Assembly (NCBI GenBank): GCA_963978155.1
Contig: CAXBRK010000098.1
Location: 1-7,658, forward strand
Direction: 5' to 3'
DNA: 7,658 nucleotides
DNA from: UBA8653 sp963978155
GTDB taxonomy: Bacteria > Planctomycetota > Phycisphaerae > Phycisphaerales > SM1A02
The translations under genes were made by a program, and so were the position numbers. The number at the start of each line of letters is the position of its first letter. The stretch's first letter is position 1. The notes beneath the pieces were generated by a model. That model worked only from the letters and a program-made list of their open reading frames with translations. It made no database searches and was not told the origin of the DNA. Of the stretch, positions 1-6,312 are shown piece after piece.

Positions 1-1709
1 GACCTGACTTTGTACTTCTCAACCCCGAAGTTGGAATTGCAGTCTTTGAAGTCAAAGATTGGGACCTAAAGGCGATGAAATATTTCGACAAAGGGGGTCG
101 GCTTTACGCAGAAAACCAGGAAGGGGAAGAGTTCTCTCTTGAGGCAAACAATCCGATCCGAAAGATGAAACTTTATGCCAAAGAAATTTTCGAACTGTAT
201 TGCCCACGCTTAGATCAACGAGCTGGAAAAGCAGCGATCACGTCGGGTTTAATCTTTCCGTGCGCGAGTAAAGAGGATGTTGCACAGGCATTTGACCGTT
301 TGATCAATCAATCTAAAGATTTAATGAAATACAAAGTCACCTATCCGATATCAGCAAAGGAAGATGTACAGTCGAAAAGCCTCAGGGCAATATTTCCTGA
401 ATCAGTTCGACAATCATCACAACTCATGTCCGAAGAGATTGCAGAAGATCTCCGAGGCTGGCTTCGTGAGCCATACTTCAGTCAGGTTCAACGACAGCCA
501 CTTGAAATTGATGACACACAATCAAAACTCATCGAATCCAGAACGCAATCCGGATACCGGCGTATACGCGGACCATCTGGGTCCGGGAAGAGCTTGGTAC
601 TTGCGGCAAGAGCAGCAAATTTAGCGGCAGAGGGAAAAAAGATACTTGTCGTTTGCTTCAACATTACCCTGCTGAATTATCTTCGAGACTTGACCGTCAG
701 GCATACAGCCTCCCGAAAGACTATTCGCGCCAATATTGAGTTCTTAAATTTCCACAACTGGTGCAAGCGTGTTGTAGAAAAATCTGATCTCTACATGGAA
801 TACCACAACCTGTGGGAGTCTCAAAAAAAACAAAATCTATCGCTGGAGAGGATCTTGAATGTAGAGATCCCACGCCTCACCTCCACTGCCGTAGAAGATG
901 ATGGATTCGAAAAGTACGACGCCATACTCGTCGACGAAGGTCAGGATTTTCGGCCAAGCTGGTGGGATGTTTTAAGGAAATCACTCGCTGACAACGGTGA
1001 AATGATCCTGGCCGCTGATAAGACACAAGACATCTACAACACGGCCGGCACCTGGACTGAAGAGGTGATGTCAAATGCAGGGTTCCGGGGGCCCTGGTCG
1101 GAATTGGAGGTGAGCTACCGCTTACCACGCGTAGTGATACCACTCGTATGCCATTTCATTACGCAGTTCATGAAGAATCATGAAATAAAGATGCCCATAC
1201 CGCCCTCGCAAGGTGAACTACGTGACACCTATCCAGTTCATTTGAAGTGGGTACAAACATCTCACGACCAACTTTTTGAGAGCTGTCTCGACGAATTAAG
1301 AAGCATGTTCACCGATCTCCGTCAAGACACTTCTTACACAGACATCTGTGTTCTTTCTGATAAAAAAATCGGCATTCCTCTAGTACAACACTTCTCCGAC
1401 AAAAACGTCTCATTCTGCCACACCCACAGCAAAGACAAGCAAGAGTCACAACGACTGAAACGGGCGTTCTTTCAAGGATCAGCAAAGATTAAGAGCACGA
1501 CTTTGCATTCGTTCAAAGGATGGGAATCGAGGCACCTCATTGTGTGCGTAACTTCTGTAGATCGACCTGAGGACCGCGCATTGTTGTACACCGCACTTAC
1601 TCGACTGCAAGATCATCCCAAAGGTTCTTGTTTGACTGTCGTTTCCAGCTGCAATGAGCTCATCGGTTATGGCCAACTTTGGAACGATTTACAACGAAGT
1701 ACAACCTGA
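1..1709 (+). CDS. NERD nuclease / SF1 (UvrD-like) helicase, 5'-truncated by window edge
   Basis: The reading frame is open from base 3, so the ATG at 75 is internal and the true start lies before the window. The codons before it give an end-of-NERD nuclease signature: Asp at 6-8, then FEVKDW with Glu at 48-50 and Lys at 54-56, a D-(13)-ExK metal-binding pattern. Counting from the ATG at 75, the helicase motifs are a Q-box near 149, Walker A GPSGSGKS (166-173), motif Ia near VVCFN (192-196), Walker B DEGQD (287-291), motif III LAADKTQDIY (312-321), SYRLP (347-351), motif V TTLHSFKGWE (475-484) and motif VI LLYTALTR (503-510). All core motifs look intact, so an ATP-driven DNA helicase/translocase fused to a nuclease is likely. 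NERD-helicases occur in plasmids, islands and antiphage contexts; a defence role here is inference. It is AT-richer than its neighbours, suggesting transfer. An A8 run at 823-830 is in frame. The stop is TGA at 1707-1709. Confidence 0.92.
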   Translation, partial: PDFVLLNPEVGIAVFEVKDWDLKAMKYFDKGGRLYAENQEGEEFSLEANNPIRKMKLYAKEIFELYCPRLDQRAGKAAITSGLIFPCASKEDVAQAFDRLINQSKDLMKYKVTYPISAKEDVQSKSLRAIFPESVRQSSQLMSEEIAEDLRGWLREPYFSQVQRQPLEIDDTQSKLIESRTQSGYRRIRGPSGSGKSLVLAARAANLAAEGKKILVVCFNITLLNYLRDLTVRHTASRKTIRANIEFLNFHNWCKRVVEKSDLYMEYHNLWESQKKQNLSLERILNVEIPRLTSTAVEDDGFEKYDAILVDEGQDFRPSWWDVLRKSLADNGEMILAADKTQDIYNTAGTWTEEVMSNAGFRGPWSELEVSYRLPRVVIPLVCHFITQFMKNHEIKMPIPPSQGELRDTYPVHLKWVQTSHDQLFESCLDELRSMFTDLRQDTSYTDICVLSDKKIGIPLVQHFSDKNVSFCHTHSKDKQESQRLKRAFFQGSAKIKSTTLHSFKGWESRHLIVCVTSVDRPEDRALLYTALTRLQDHPKGSCLTVVSSCNELIGYGQLWNDLQRSTT

Positions 1710-2606
1710 GGATTTTCGAGTTCCCTCGTTGTCCCGATCCATCTGCCGCTGCCGCTCGGCGAAGCCAGCTTTTTGCTCCGGCGTGGTTTCGTCAATGCAC
1801 CGGTGGCAGCTCACCCCGCGGACGTAGTGCTCGGACTGGGTGTCTGCTTCCGAGAGCGGTCTTCGGCAACCGCGGCAGAGGTCGTACTCACCGATTTCAA
1901 GGTCCTGGCCCACCGAGACCCGCTCATCAAAGACGAAGCACTGCCCCTCCCACAAACTGTCTTCAGCGGGGACCTCTTCGAGGTACTTCAGGATGCCACC
2001 CTCAAGGTGGTACACCTCTTCCACCCCGGCCTCCTTGAGGTACGCCGTGGATTTTTCACAGCGGATCCCGCCGGTGCAGAACATGGCGACCTTGGGCTTC
2101 TTGCCGGCATCGATGTTGGCTTCACACCAAGCGGGCAACTCGCGGAAGGTGCGAATGTTTGGGTTCACGGCGTTTTGGAACGTCCCGATTTCCACTTCGT
2201 AGTCGTTGCGGGTGTCCACCAGGATGACGTCCGGATCGGCCAACAACGCGTTCCAATCTTTCGGAGCGACGTACGTGCCCACCAACCGGGCCGGGTCCAC
2301 GCCGGGGACCCCCATGGTGACGATCTCTTTCTTCAACCGAACCCGAAGCTTGCGGAACGGGTGCCCGTGCGATGAAGACTCTTTCCAAGTCAACTCGGCG
2401 AGGCGCGGATCAGATTTCAAAAAATCGAGCAGTGCGAGCACCGAATCTCGGGTGCCCGAGACGGTGGCATTGATGCCTTCGGTGGCCAGCAAAATGATGC
2501 CGCGAATGCCCAAGTCTTGGCACCGCGCTTCAATGCGATCGCGCAGGACAACGTGGTCGTCAAGGGACGCAAATCGGTAGAAGGTGGCGACGAAGCAATC
2601 GGTCAT
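1689..2606 (-). CDS. trhO: tRNA uridine(34) hydroxylase, rhodanese family
   Basis: TrhO (formerly YceA) makes 5-hydroxyuridine at the wobble base U34 of certain tRNAs, in the cytoplasm, by an oxygen-dependent reaction. The protein has 305 residues, within the usual 300-350. The N-terminal acylphosphatase-like region runs to about 95 and contains ATEGINATVSG (41-51). A rhodanese domain follows (about 115-215), with VDTRNDYEVEIG (130-141) and the catalytic loop FCTGGIRCEKS, Cys177 being the active-site residue. The C-terminal part has two CxxC pairs (244/247 and 267/270), a likely zinc site seen in this family. The start is ATG at 2604-2606. There is no strong Shine-Dalgarno, only GGGG a few bases upstream; a TATGAT box (2616-2621) without a good -35 sits just before it. 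The gene begins 27 bases after the GH5 gene ends, so read-through transcription is possible. Its last seven codons overlap the convergent helicase gene, and the tail GTRKSSGCTSL looks unconserved. Confidence 0.97.
   Translation of the reverse strand: MTDCFVATFYRFASLDDHVVLRDRIEARCQDLGIRGIILLATEGINATVSGTRDSVLALLDFLKSDPRLAELTWKESSSHGHPFRKLRVRLKKEIVTMGVPGVDPARLVGTYVAPKDWNALLADPDVILVDTRNDYEVEIGTFQNAVNPNIRTFRELPAWCEANIDAGKKPKVAMFCTGGIRCEKSTAYLKEAGVEEVYHLEGGILKYLEEVPAEDSLWEGQCFVFDERVSVGQDLEIGEYDLCRGCRRPLSEADTQSEHYVRGVSCHRCIDETTPEQKAGFAERQRQMDRDNEGTRKSSGCTSL
1754..1774 (+). terminator. Possible intrinsic terminator for the nuclease-helicase gene
   Basis: About 45 bases after the helicase stop, GCT-c-GGC pairs with GCC-AGC around a GAA loop (1754-1769, one bulged C), followed directly by five T (1770-1774). 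This is the shape of a short rho-independent terminator on the plus strand. It lies inside the trhO coding sequence, where the same bases encode Lys-Ala-Gly-Phe-Ala-Glu, so it may be chance. The stem is only six pairs. Confidence 0.3.
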
Positions 2607-2633
2607 GCTTGCCCCATCATAAAGAAGGATGGC

Positions 2634-4583
2634 TTAATCCTGAAGGCGGGTGAAGGTCAAACTGCGAAGGTTGTACCCCGCACCACATCGCACAAACAAC
2701 TGCTGACGGCCCGCGGGCAAGCGCACCGTCGTTGTGAGGTTGGTCCAGTCTTGCCAATTGGCGGTGGAGGTGGTGCGAAGGGTGCCCGCGAGATCTTCAC
2801 CACCGCACTCGAGGCGAAGGTCGCCCTCCCCCCCGGCATGACGGATGACCAACTGGTACGTCCCCGAGGCCTCAACCTCAACGGTGTAGCGCAGCCATTC
2901 ACCATCTTCGATCCAGCTGACGACCGATCCGCCCTCCGAACTCGCTTGGATGTCCACCCCTTCACGTGGTCGGTAGAACCCATCGATGTTGTCGGGGGCC
3001 GAGTCGTGGTACGCCACGCCTTCGCCACCGTGGTCGAAATCCACCAACTCAATGACACCAGGGATGGCGTGCGGTTTGCCTTTGTACGGGCCTTCCGGCA
3101 CCGCCGCTTCGTTGAACCGCTGCCGCGGCGCGGGAGCCGACTGCGGCTTTGTCCCGTCCAAGAAAACATAGTGCGTGCCCAGAAGATTGGCATCGTCGGC
3201 GTCGGCCATCATGACCTCTTTCACCAATTCACCAGCCAACTCTTGGGTGGCGCTCTGCACCAAGTGACCTCCGCCCCCCACCGAACGCAACACCACATCG
3301 CCGCTGGGAAGTTCGATCCACTCAAACGATTCGCGTGGTCCCACCGTGGGCGAGATTGGCGTCAACGCATCGGTCGAGCACGACGCCGAGACGTACCACC
3401 CGTTCTCGGCTTGGAACGCCACCACGCCTGGCCGCACATGCCGAAGCGTGAACTGTTCATCGGGCTGGGTGCTGAAGGTTGCTCGGTCCGCCCGCAAATC
3501 GCCGCCGCCCGGAGCCGAGACGAACGCATTCCGGCCGCGGTCAAAGATGGCCACAACCGAACCGTCTTCGGGAATCTTGGGGCTGCCACTGGCCGGCCAC
3601 CGACAGTCGGGGTGATCGGGCGTCCACACCACGCCCGCACGTTCCAGCCGGTACGCCAAACCTGGCAACTCGGCATCGTTGGCCGCCAGCCACTGGAATT
3701 GCAGCCAACCGGTGTGGTGGGATTCAAAAGCCGCGTTGTACGACTCATCGTCTTCAATGCTCGGATCGGGCACGGTGTCTCCGGGCCAGAACTCCGTGCA
3801 CAAGCTCGCGGGGAAGTCGGGAGTGTCACGCAGCAGCGACAAGCACGCCTCAATGCCTTGCCGGGTTTCGTATCCGTGCCAGGCCACCGCCGCGTTGGAC
3901 CAATCCACACCGTGGGTGGTGAGGTAACGGACGGCATCCGAGACCGCGCCTTCGTAGCGGAAGCCCATGTACGACAACAAGAGCACCATGGTGTCCGGCG
4001 CGGCGGCACGGATGGTTTCGTACATCAGAAGCTGGTCTTCCCAATCTTTGGGCACCCAGTGCGCGGCCGTAAAGTGCACCGGCTCATTCTTCGCTTCAAA
4101 GAGCACGTGGGTGCGGTCTTTGTAACGCGGCCCGTAAAACCGCCAGAAGTCGAGAATGAAATCCATCGAGTGGATGGCTCCATTTTCACCGTTGCACCCA
4201 ATCGTGATGATCAGATACAGATTCGCCTTCGCACACCGCTCCACCAAGATGTCGCAATCGGCCGCGTTGTAGCCCACGGGATCGGTGTTCCCCGAGGAAT
4301 CACCTTCCAAATACAGGTGCACGGTGTTGTAGCCGTACTTCTGGGCCAGAGCGTCCAGCGAAGCTTGGCTGGGCATGAACTTGGCTTGGCTGCCGTACGG
4401 ATCTCCGCCATCCCAAGACAAACTCACGCCACGCAGCAGCGTGCCTTGGTCGCTGAGCAGACGCTTGAACCCCAACGTGTCGTCGATGATCGGTCGCCCC
4501 CGCTCGGCTTGCGCTTCTTCGGCCGGCAACAACAAAGTCAGCACGGCCAAAAGGCATGGCATACGTCTGCGAAAGGTGTCCAT
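2634..4583 (-). CDS. Secreted GH5-type glycoside hydrolase with beta-trefoil and CBM6
   Basis: This is an exported polysaccharide-degrading enzyme. The open frame extends back to a TTG at 4611-4613, with in-frame ATGs at 4607, 4595 and 4583. None has a clear Shine-Dalgarno. I chose 4583 because it gives a standard signal peptide: a basic MDTFRRR, a hydrophobic core, and a cut near EAQA. Numbered from the TTG (659 residues), the GH5-like barrel covers about 45-330: the LRGVSLSW strand (60-67), LFEAKNEP with acid/base Glu177, AWHGY (244-248), and CTEFW with the likely nucleophile Glu274. Residues 350-455 hold three related segments (VVAIFDRGRNAFVSA, VVAFQAENGWYVSA, GDVVLRSVGGGGHLVQ), fitting a fascin-like beta-trefoil that may bind sugar. 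A CBM6 module ends the protein (about 517-657: IPGVIELVDFD, EGVAYHD, GVDI, NWQDW). The substrate cannot be told from sequence; a beta-glucan, mannan or algal polysaccharide is plausible. It has no dockerin, unlike its two exported neighbours. Confidence 0.9.
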   Translation of the reverse strand: MDTFRRRMPCLLAVLTLLLPAEEAQAERGRPIIDDTLGFKRLLSDQGTLLRGVSLSWDGGDPYGSQAKFMPSQASLDALAQKYGYNTVHLYLEGDSSGNTDPVGYNAADCDILVERCAKANLYLIITIGCNGENGAIHSMDFILDFWRFYGPRYKDRTHVLFEAKNEPVHFTAAHWVPKDWEDQLLMYETIRAAAPDTMVLLLSYMGFRYEGAVSDAVRYLTTHGVDWSNAAVAWHGYETRQGIEACLSLLRDTPDFPASLCTEFWPGDTVPDPSIEDDESYNAAFESHHTGWLQFQWLAANDAELPGLAYRLERAGVVWTPDHPDCRWPASGSPKIPEDGSVVAIFDRGRNAFVSAPGGGDLRADRATFSTQPDEQFTLRHVRPGVVAFQAENGWYVSASCSTDALTPISPTVGPRESFEWIELPSGDVVLRSVGGGGHLVQSATQELAGELVKEVMMADADDANLLGTHYVFLDGTKPQSAPAPRQRFNEAAVPEGPYKGKPHAIPGVIELVDFDHGGEGVAYHDSAPDNIDGFYRPREGVDIQASSEGGSVVSWIEDGEWLRYTVEVEASGTYQLVIRHAGGEGDLRLECGGEDLAGTLRTTSTANWQDWTNLTTTVRLPAGRQQLFVRCGAGYNLRSLTFTRLQD

Positions 4584-4673
4584 AATCCGATGCATCGTTG
4601 GCAGCATGGCCAAAATGGTACCGATGTCGAATTGTTGGGGATGAAATCACAAACGGCCTGCGTAGTGTGGTGA

Positions 4674-4692
4674 GACCACCGTGGTGGTGGTC
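4674..4692. repeat. Inverted repeat GACCACC-n5-GGTGGTC upstream of the hydrolase gene
   Basis: Seven-base perfect arms GACCACC (4674-4680) and GGTGGTC (4686-4692) flank a five-base loop GTGGT. An overlapping odd-centred palindrome ACCAC-C-GTGGT lies at 4675-4685. The repeat ends 26 bases before the ATG at 4719 and is built from a GGT/ACC alternation. It could be a regulator binding site shared by the divergent genes, or a hairpin in the mRNA leader. There is no T-run, so it is not an intrinsic terminator. Part of the symmetry may simply come from the GTG-GTG-GTG repetition. Confidence 0.4.
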
Positions 4693-4707
4693 CAAAGCAC
4701 TTTCAAA

Positions 4708-4714
4708 AGAGGTG
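4708..4714 (+). promoter_or_regulatory. Shine-Dalgarno site of the dockerin-hydrolase gene
   Basis: AGAGGTG precedes the ATG at 4719, with the GAGG core (4709-4712) six bases from the start codon. It is the only strong ribosome binding site in the window. With the in-frame TGA at 4713-4715, it fixes the start of the gene at 4719. Confidence 0.75.
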
Positions 4715-4718
4715 ACCC

Positions 4719-6296
4719 ATGACCGTTTTCTGCACCAGCAGTGTGTTGTCCTGCGCGTTGATCGCCAACGCGGCTTCGTCTTGCCCCACCGACCTGGACC
4801 AAGATGGTTCAACGGGATTCACCGATCTCGTCTCGCTGCTCGGAAGTTGGGATACGCCCGAAGGCGACATCGATGGGGATGGCAACACCGGCTTCCCAGA
4901 TTTGACCGCGCTGCTTTCGGCCTTTGGTCCCTGCGCTGGCCCCACCTTTGAAGAGCCGTTCCACCTGCCCAGTCTCCGAGATCCCAGCACGCTGGATGTG
5001 GAGATTGTGGAAGACTGGCACGTTGACACCATCGATGGAACCACGCGACAGAAAGTGATCAACATCCACGTCGACGACTGGTGGCCCGGGGTCGAAATCC
5101 GGGTGCCGGTGCGCATGATCGTGCCGCTGAACGCTTCCGCGCAAGGTTTCACCATCACCGGAGCCGGACTGGATGACTTTGAAGGCGACCATCCCATTTC
5201 ATCGGACAAACAAGTTGCGCTGGACGCCGGAGCGGGCGTGGTGATCACGAAGATCAAATCCGTCAACTCCTACCCCGAGTTGCCCAGCGAAAACATGATG
5301 CGACAGCGATTCGGTGCCACGCTCGACTGGCGCTACTCCGAATATTTTCTGTGGGGCTCCATCATGATGCGCAGCATCACCGCTGCTTTCGCGGAGGAGG
5401 AAATCCAAGCGGGACCGGTGGTGGCCCACGGAAACTCCAAGAACGGCATGACGCCCCTGATCAGCTCTATTCAAGACGATCGGATCACCGGCGTGTACAG
5501 CGTTGTCGCCGGAACCGCATACACCCCCATTCGGGCGCTGGATCCTGTGGCCCTCGCCGAGGTGACGGCAGCCAACGAAGATTTTGAGCAAGCACGTGCG
5601 GATGATTTGCCCGAAGGCGATCAAGAATGGGAGTACTACTACCAAGGCTTCAACACAGAACTCCTCCTTGCCGCCGCTGAAATGGGCTGGTCGGAGCAAG
5701 ACATGCGTGATGCCATGAATCGCATTGCTGATGACATCTACCTCAGTGAAAATTGGGAAGAGGTGCAAGCCCGAGGTGTCGAGTACTTCTGCTTGCCTGG
5801 TTCCCACGACTGGGTGGCCTACGACGTGCCCACCGCAAGCCAAATGCTGCCCGACTTGCGCACCTACATCCAGCCCAACGCCGGCCACGGCCGCGCGGGG
5901 CATCTGGACTCACCAGATGAAGCCCAAGCCAAGTCCGCCTTCTTTGCCCAAATCTTTGCCGGTGGCGACGAAGGATTGGAAGTACCCACCATGATCACCA
6001 ACCAAGACGGGAACACGCTCGAAGTGACCGTGACGTTCCCCGAAGGTGGCGAACCCGAAGACAGCCGCATCTTCTGGATGTACGACCGCGGACCCGACGG
6101 TTCAAACTGGTACCTCTACGAACTCTTCCCTCAAGACAACTGGTCCACCATGACCGGCAACGGAAGCAACTGGAGTGCATCGATCGAGCTGGAGCCAGGC
6201 CATAGCACCATTGACATCATCACCACGCACACCAAGACCGTTGACGAAAGGCTCGTCCCCATCAGCGCCCCGTACACCCGGGTGCCGATTCAATAA
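4719..6296 (+). CDS. Exported alpha/beta-hydrolase-like protein with N-terminal dockerin pair
   Basis: The protein has 525 residues. The start is set by a strong Shine-Dalgarno and a stop codon just upstream in frame. Residues 1-20 form a short signal peptide without a basic n-region, cut near ANA-AS. Residues 22-72 hold two dockerin-like Ca-loops (DLDQDGSTGFTDL and DIDGDGNTGFPDL), bracketed by Cys22 and Cys72. The rest resembles an alpha/beta hydrolase: HGNSKNG (237-243) is a nucleophile elbow with Ser240, the GSHDW motif (361-365) could supply the acid Asp364, and PNAGH (386-390) gives His390. The elbow recalls the GxSKxG of PhoPQ-activated pathogenicity-related proteins and the GCSRNG of CE15 esterases, so an esterase is the best guess; the family is not certain. 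Residues from about 423 look like a beta-sandwich (TLEVTVTFPEGG, NWSASIELEPG). The divergent GH5-CBM6 gene suggests work on a decorated polysaccharide. The gene ends 16 bases from the convergent propeller gene. Confidence 0.85.
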   Translation: MTVFCTSSVLSCALIANAASSCPTDLDQDGSTGFTDLVSLLGSWDTPEGDIDGDGNTGFPDLTALLSAFGPCAGPTFEEPFHLPSLRDPSTLDVEIVEDWHVDTIDGTTRQKVINIHVDDWWPGVEIRVPVRMIVPLNASAQGFTITGAGLDDFEGDHPISSDKQVALDAGAGVVITKIKSVNSYPELPSENMMRQRFGATLDWRYSEYFLWGSIMMRSITAAFAEEEIQAGPVVAHGNSKNGMTPLISSIQDDRITGVYSVVAGTAYTPIRALDPVALAEVTAANEDFEQARADDLPEGDQEWEYYYQGFNTELLLAAAEMGWSEQDMRDAMNRIADDIYLSENWEEVQARGVEYFCLPGSHDWVAYDVPTASQMLPDLRTYIQPNAGHGRAGHLDSPDEAQAKSAFFAQIFAGGDEGLEVPTMITNQDGNTLEVTVTFPEGGEPEDSRIFWMYDRGPDGSNWYLYELFPQDNWSTMTGNGSNWSASIELEPGHSTIDIITTHTKTVDERLVPISAPYTRVPIQ

Positions 6297-6312
6297 TGGG
6301 AAGGGTTTGGCT

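Larger units (their letters stand above)
4584..4718. promoter_or_regulatory. Divergent intergenic region between GH5 and dockerin-hydrolase genes
   Basis: These 135 bases separate two genes read away from each other, so they should hold both promoters. I see no convincing -35/-10 pair in either direction. On the minus strand TTGAAA (4701-4706) resembles a -35 but has no -10 at 16-18 bases. A GC-rich inverted repeat lies at 4674-4692. The left 30 bases may be coding if the GH5 gene starts at the TTG ending at 4613. Confidence 0.5.

Noticed and set aside
75..77. The ATG at 75 as the start of the nuclease-helicase gene
   Set aside because: The frame is open to base 3 and encodes the conserved NERD ExK motif just before this ATG, so it is an internal methionine.
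823..830. A run of eight A as a possible slippage site or frameshift in the helicase gene
   Set aside because: The frame is continuous through the run, and helicase motifs before and after it are in the same frame, so nothing indicates frameshifting.
1773..2375. A 200-codon plus-strand frame opposite trhO
   Set aside because: The minus strand encodes a full, recognisable TrhO. The plus translation has no family features.
2517..4673. A 718-codon open frame on the plus strand, opposite the GH5 gene
   Set aside because: It covers almost exactly the GH5 gene and the start of trhO in antisense, and its translation is rich in Arg, His, Val and Gly with no domain motif. The minus-strand frame has a signal peptide, catalytic motifs and CBM6, so the plus frame is a shadow of GC-rich codon bias.
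4701..4706. TTGAAA on the minus strand as a -35 box for the GH5 gene
   Set aside because: No acceptable -10 hexamer lies 16-18 bases downstream, so no promoter call is supported.
5199..5903. A 234-codon minus-strand frame opposite the dockerin-hydrolase gene
   Set aside because: It is rich in Gly, Val and His in the manner of an antisense shadow. The plus strand has a strong ribosome binding site, a signal peptide, dockerin loops and a hydrolase elbow.
6297..6312. A terminator between the convergent hydrolase and propeller genes
   Set aside because: The gap is only 16 bases and contains no inverted repeat followed by a T-run on either strand.
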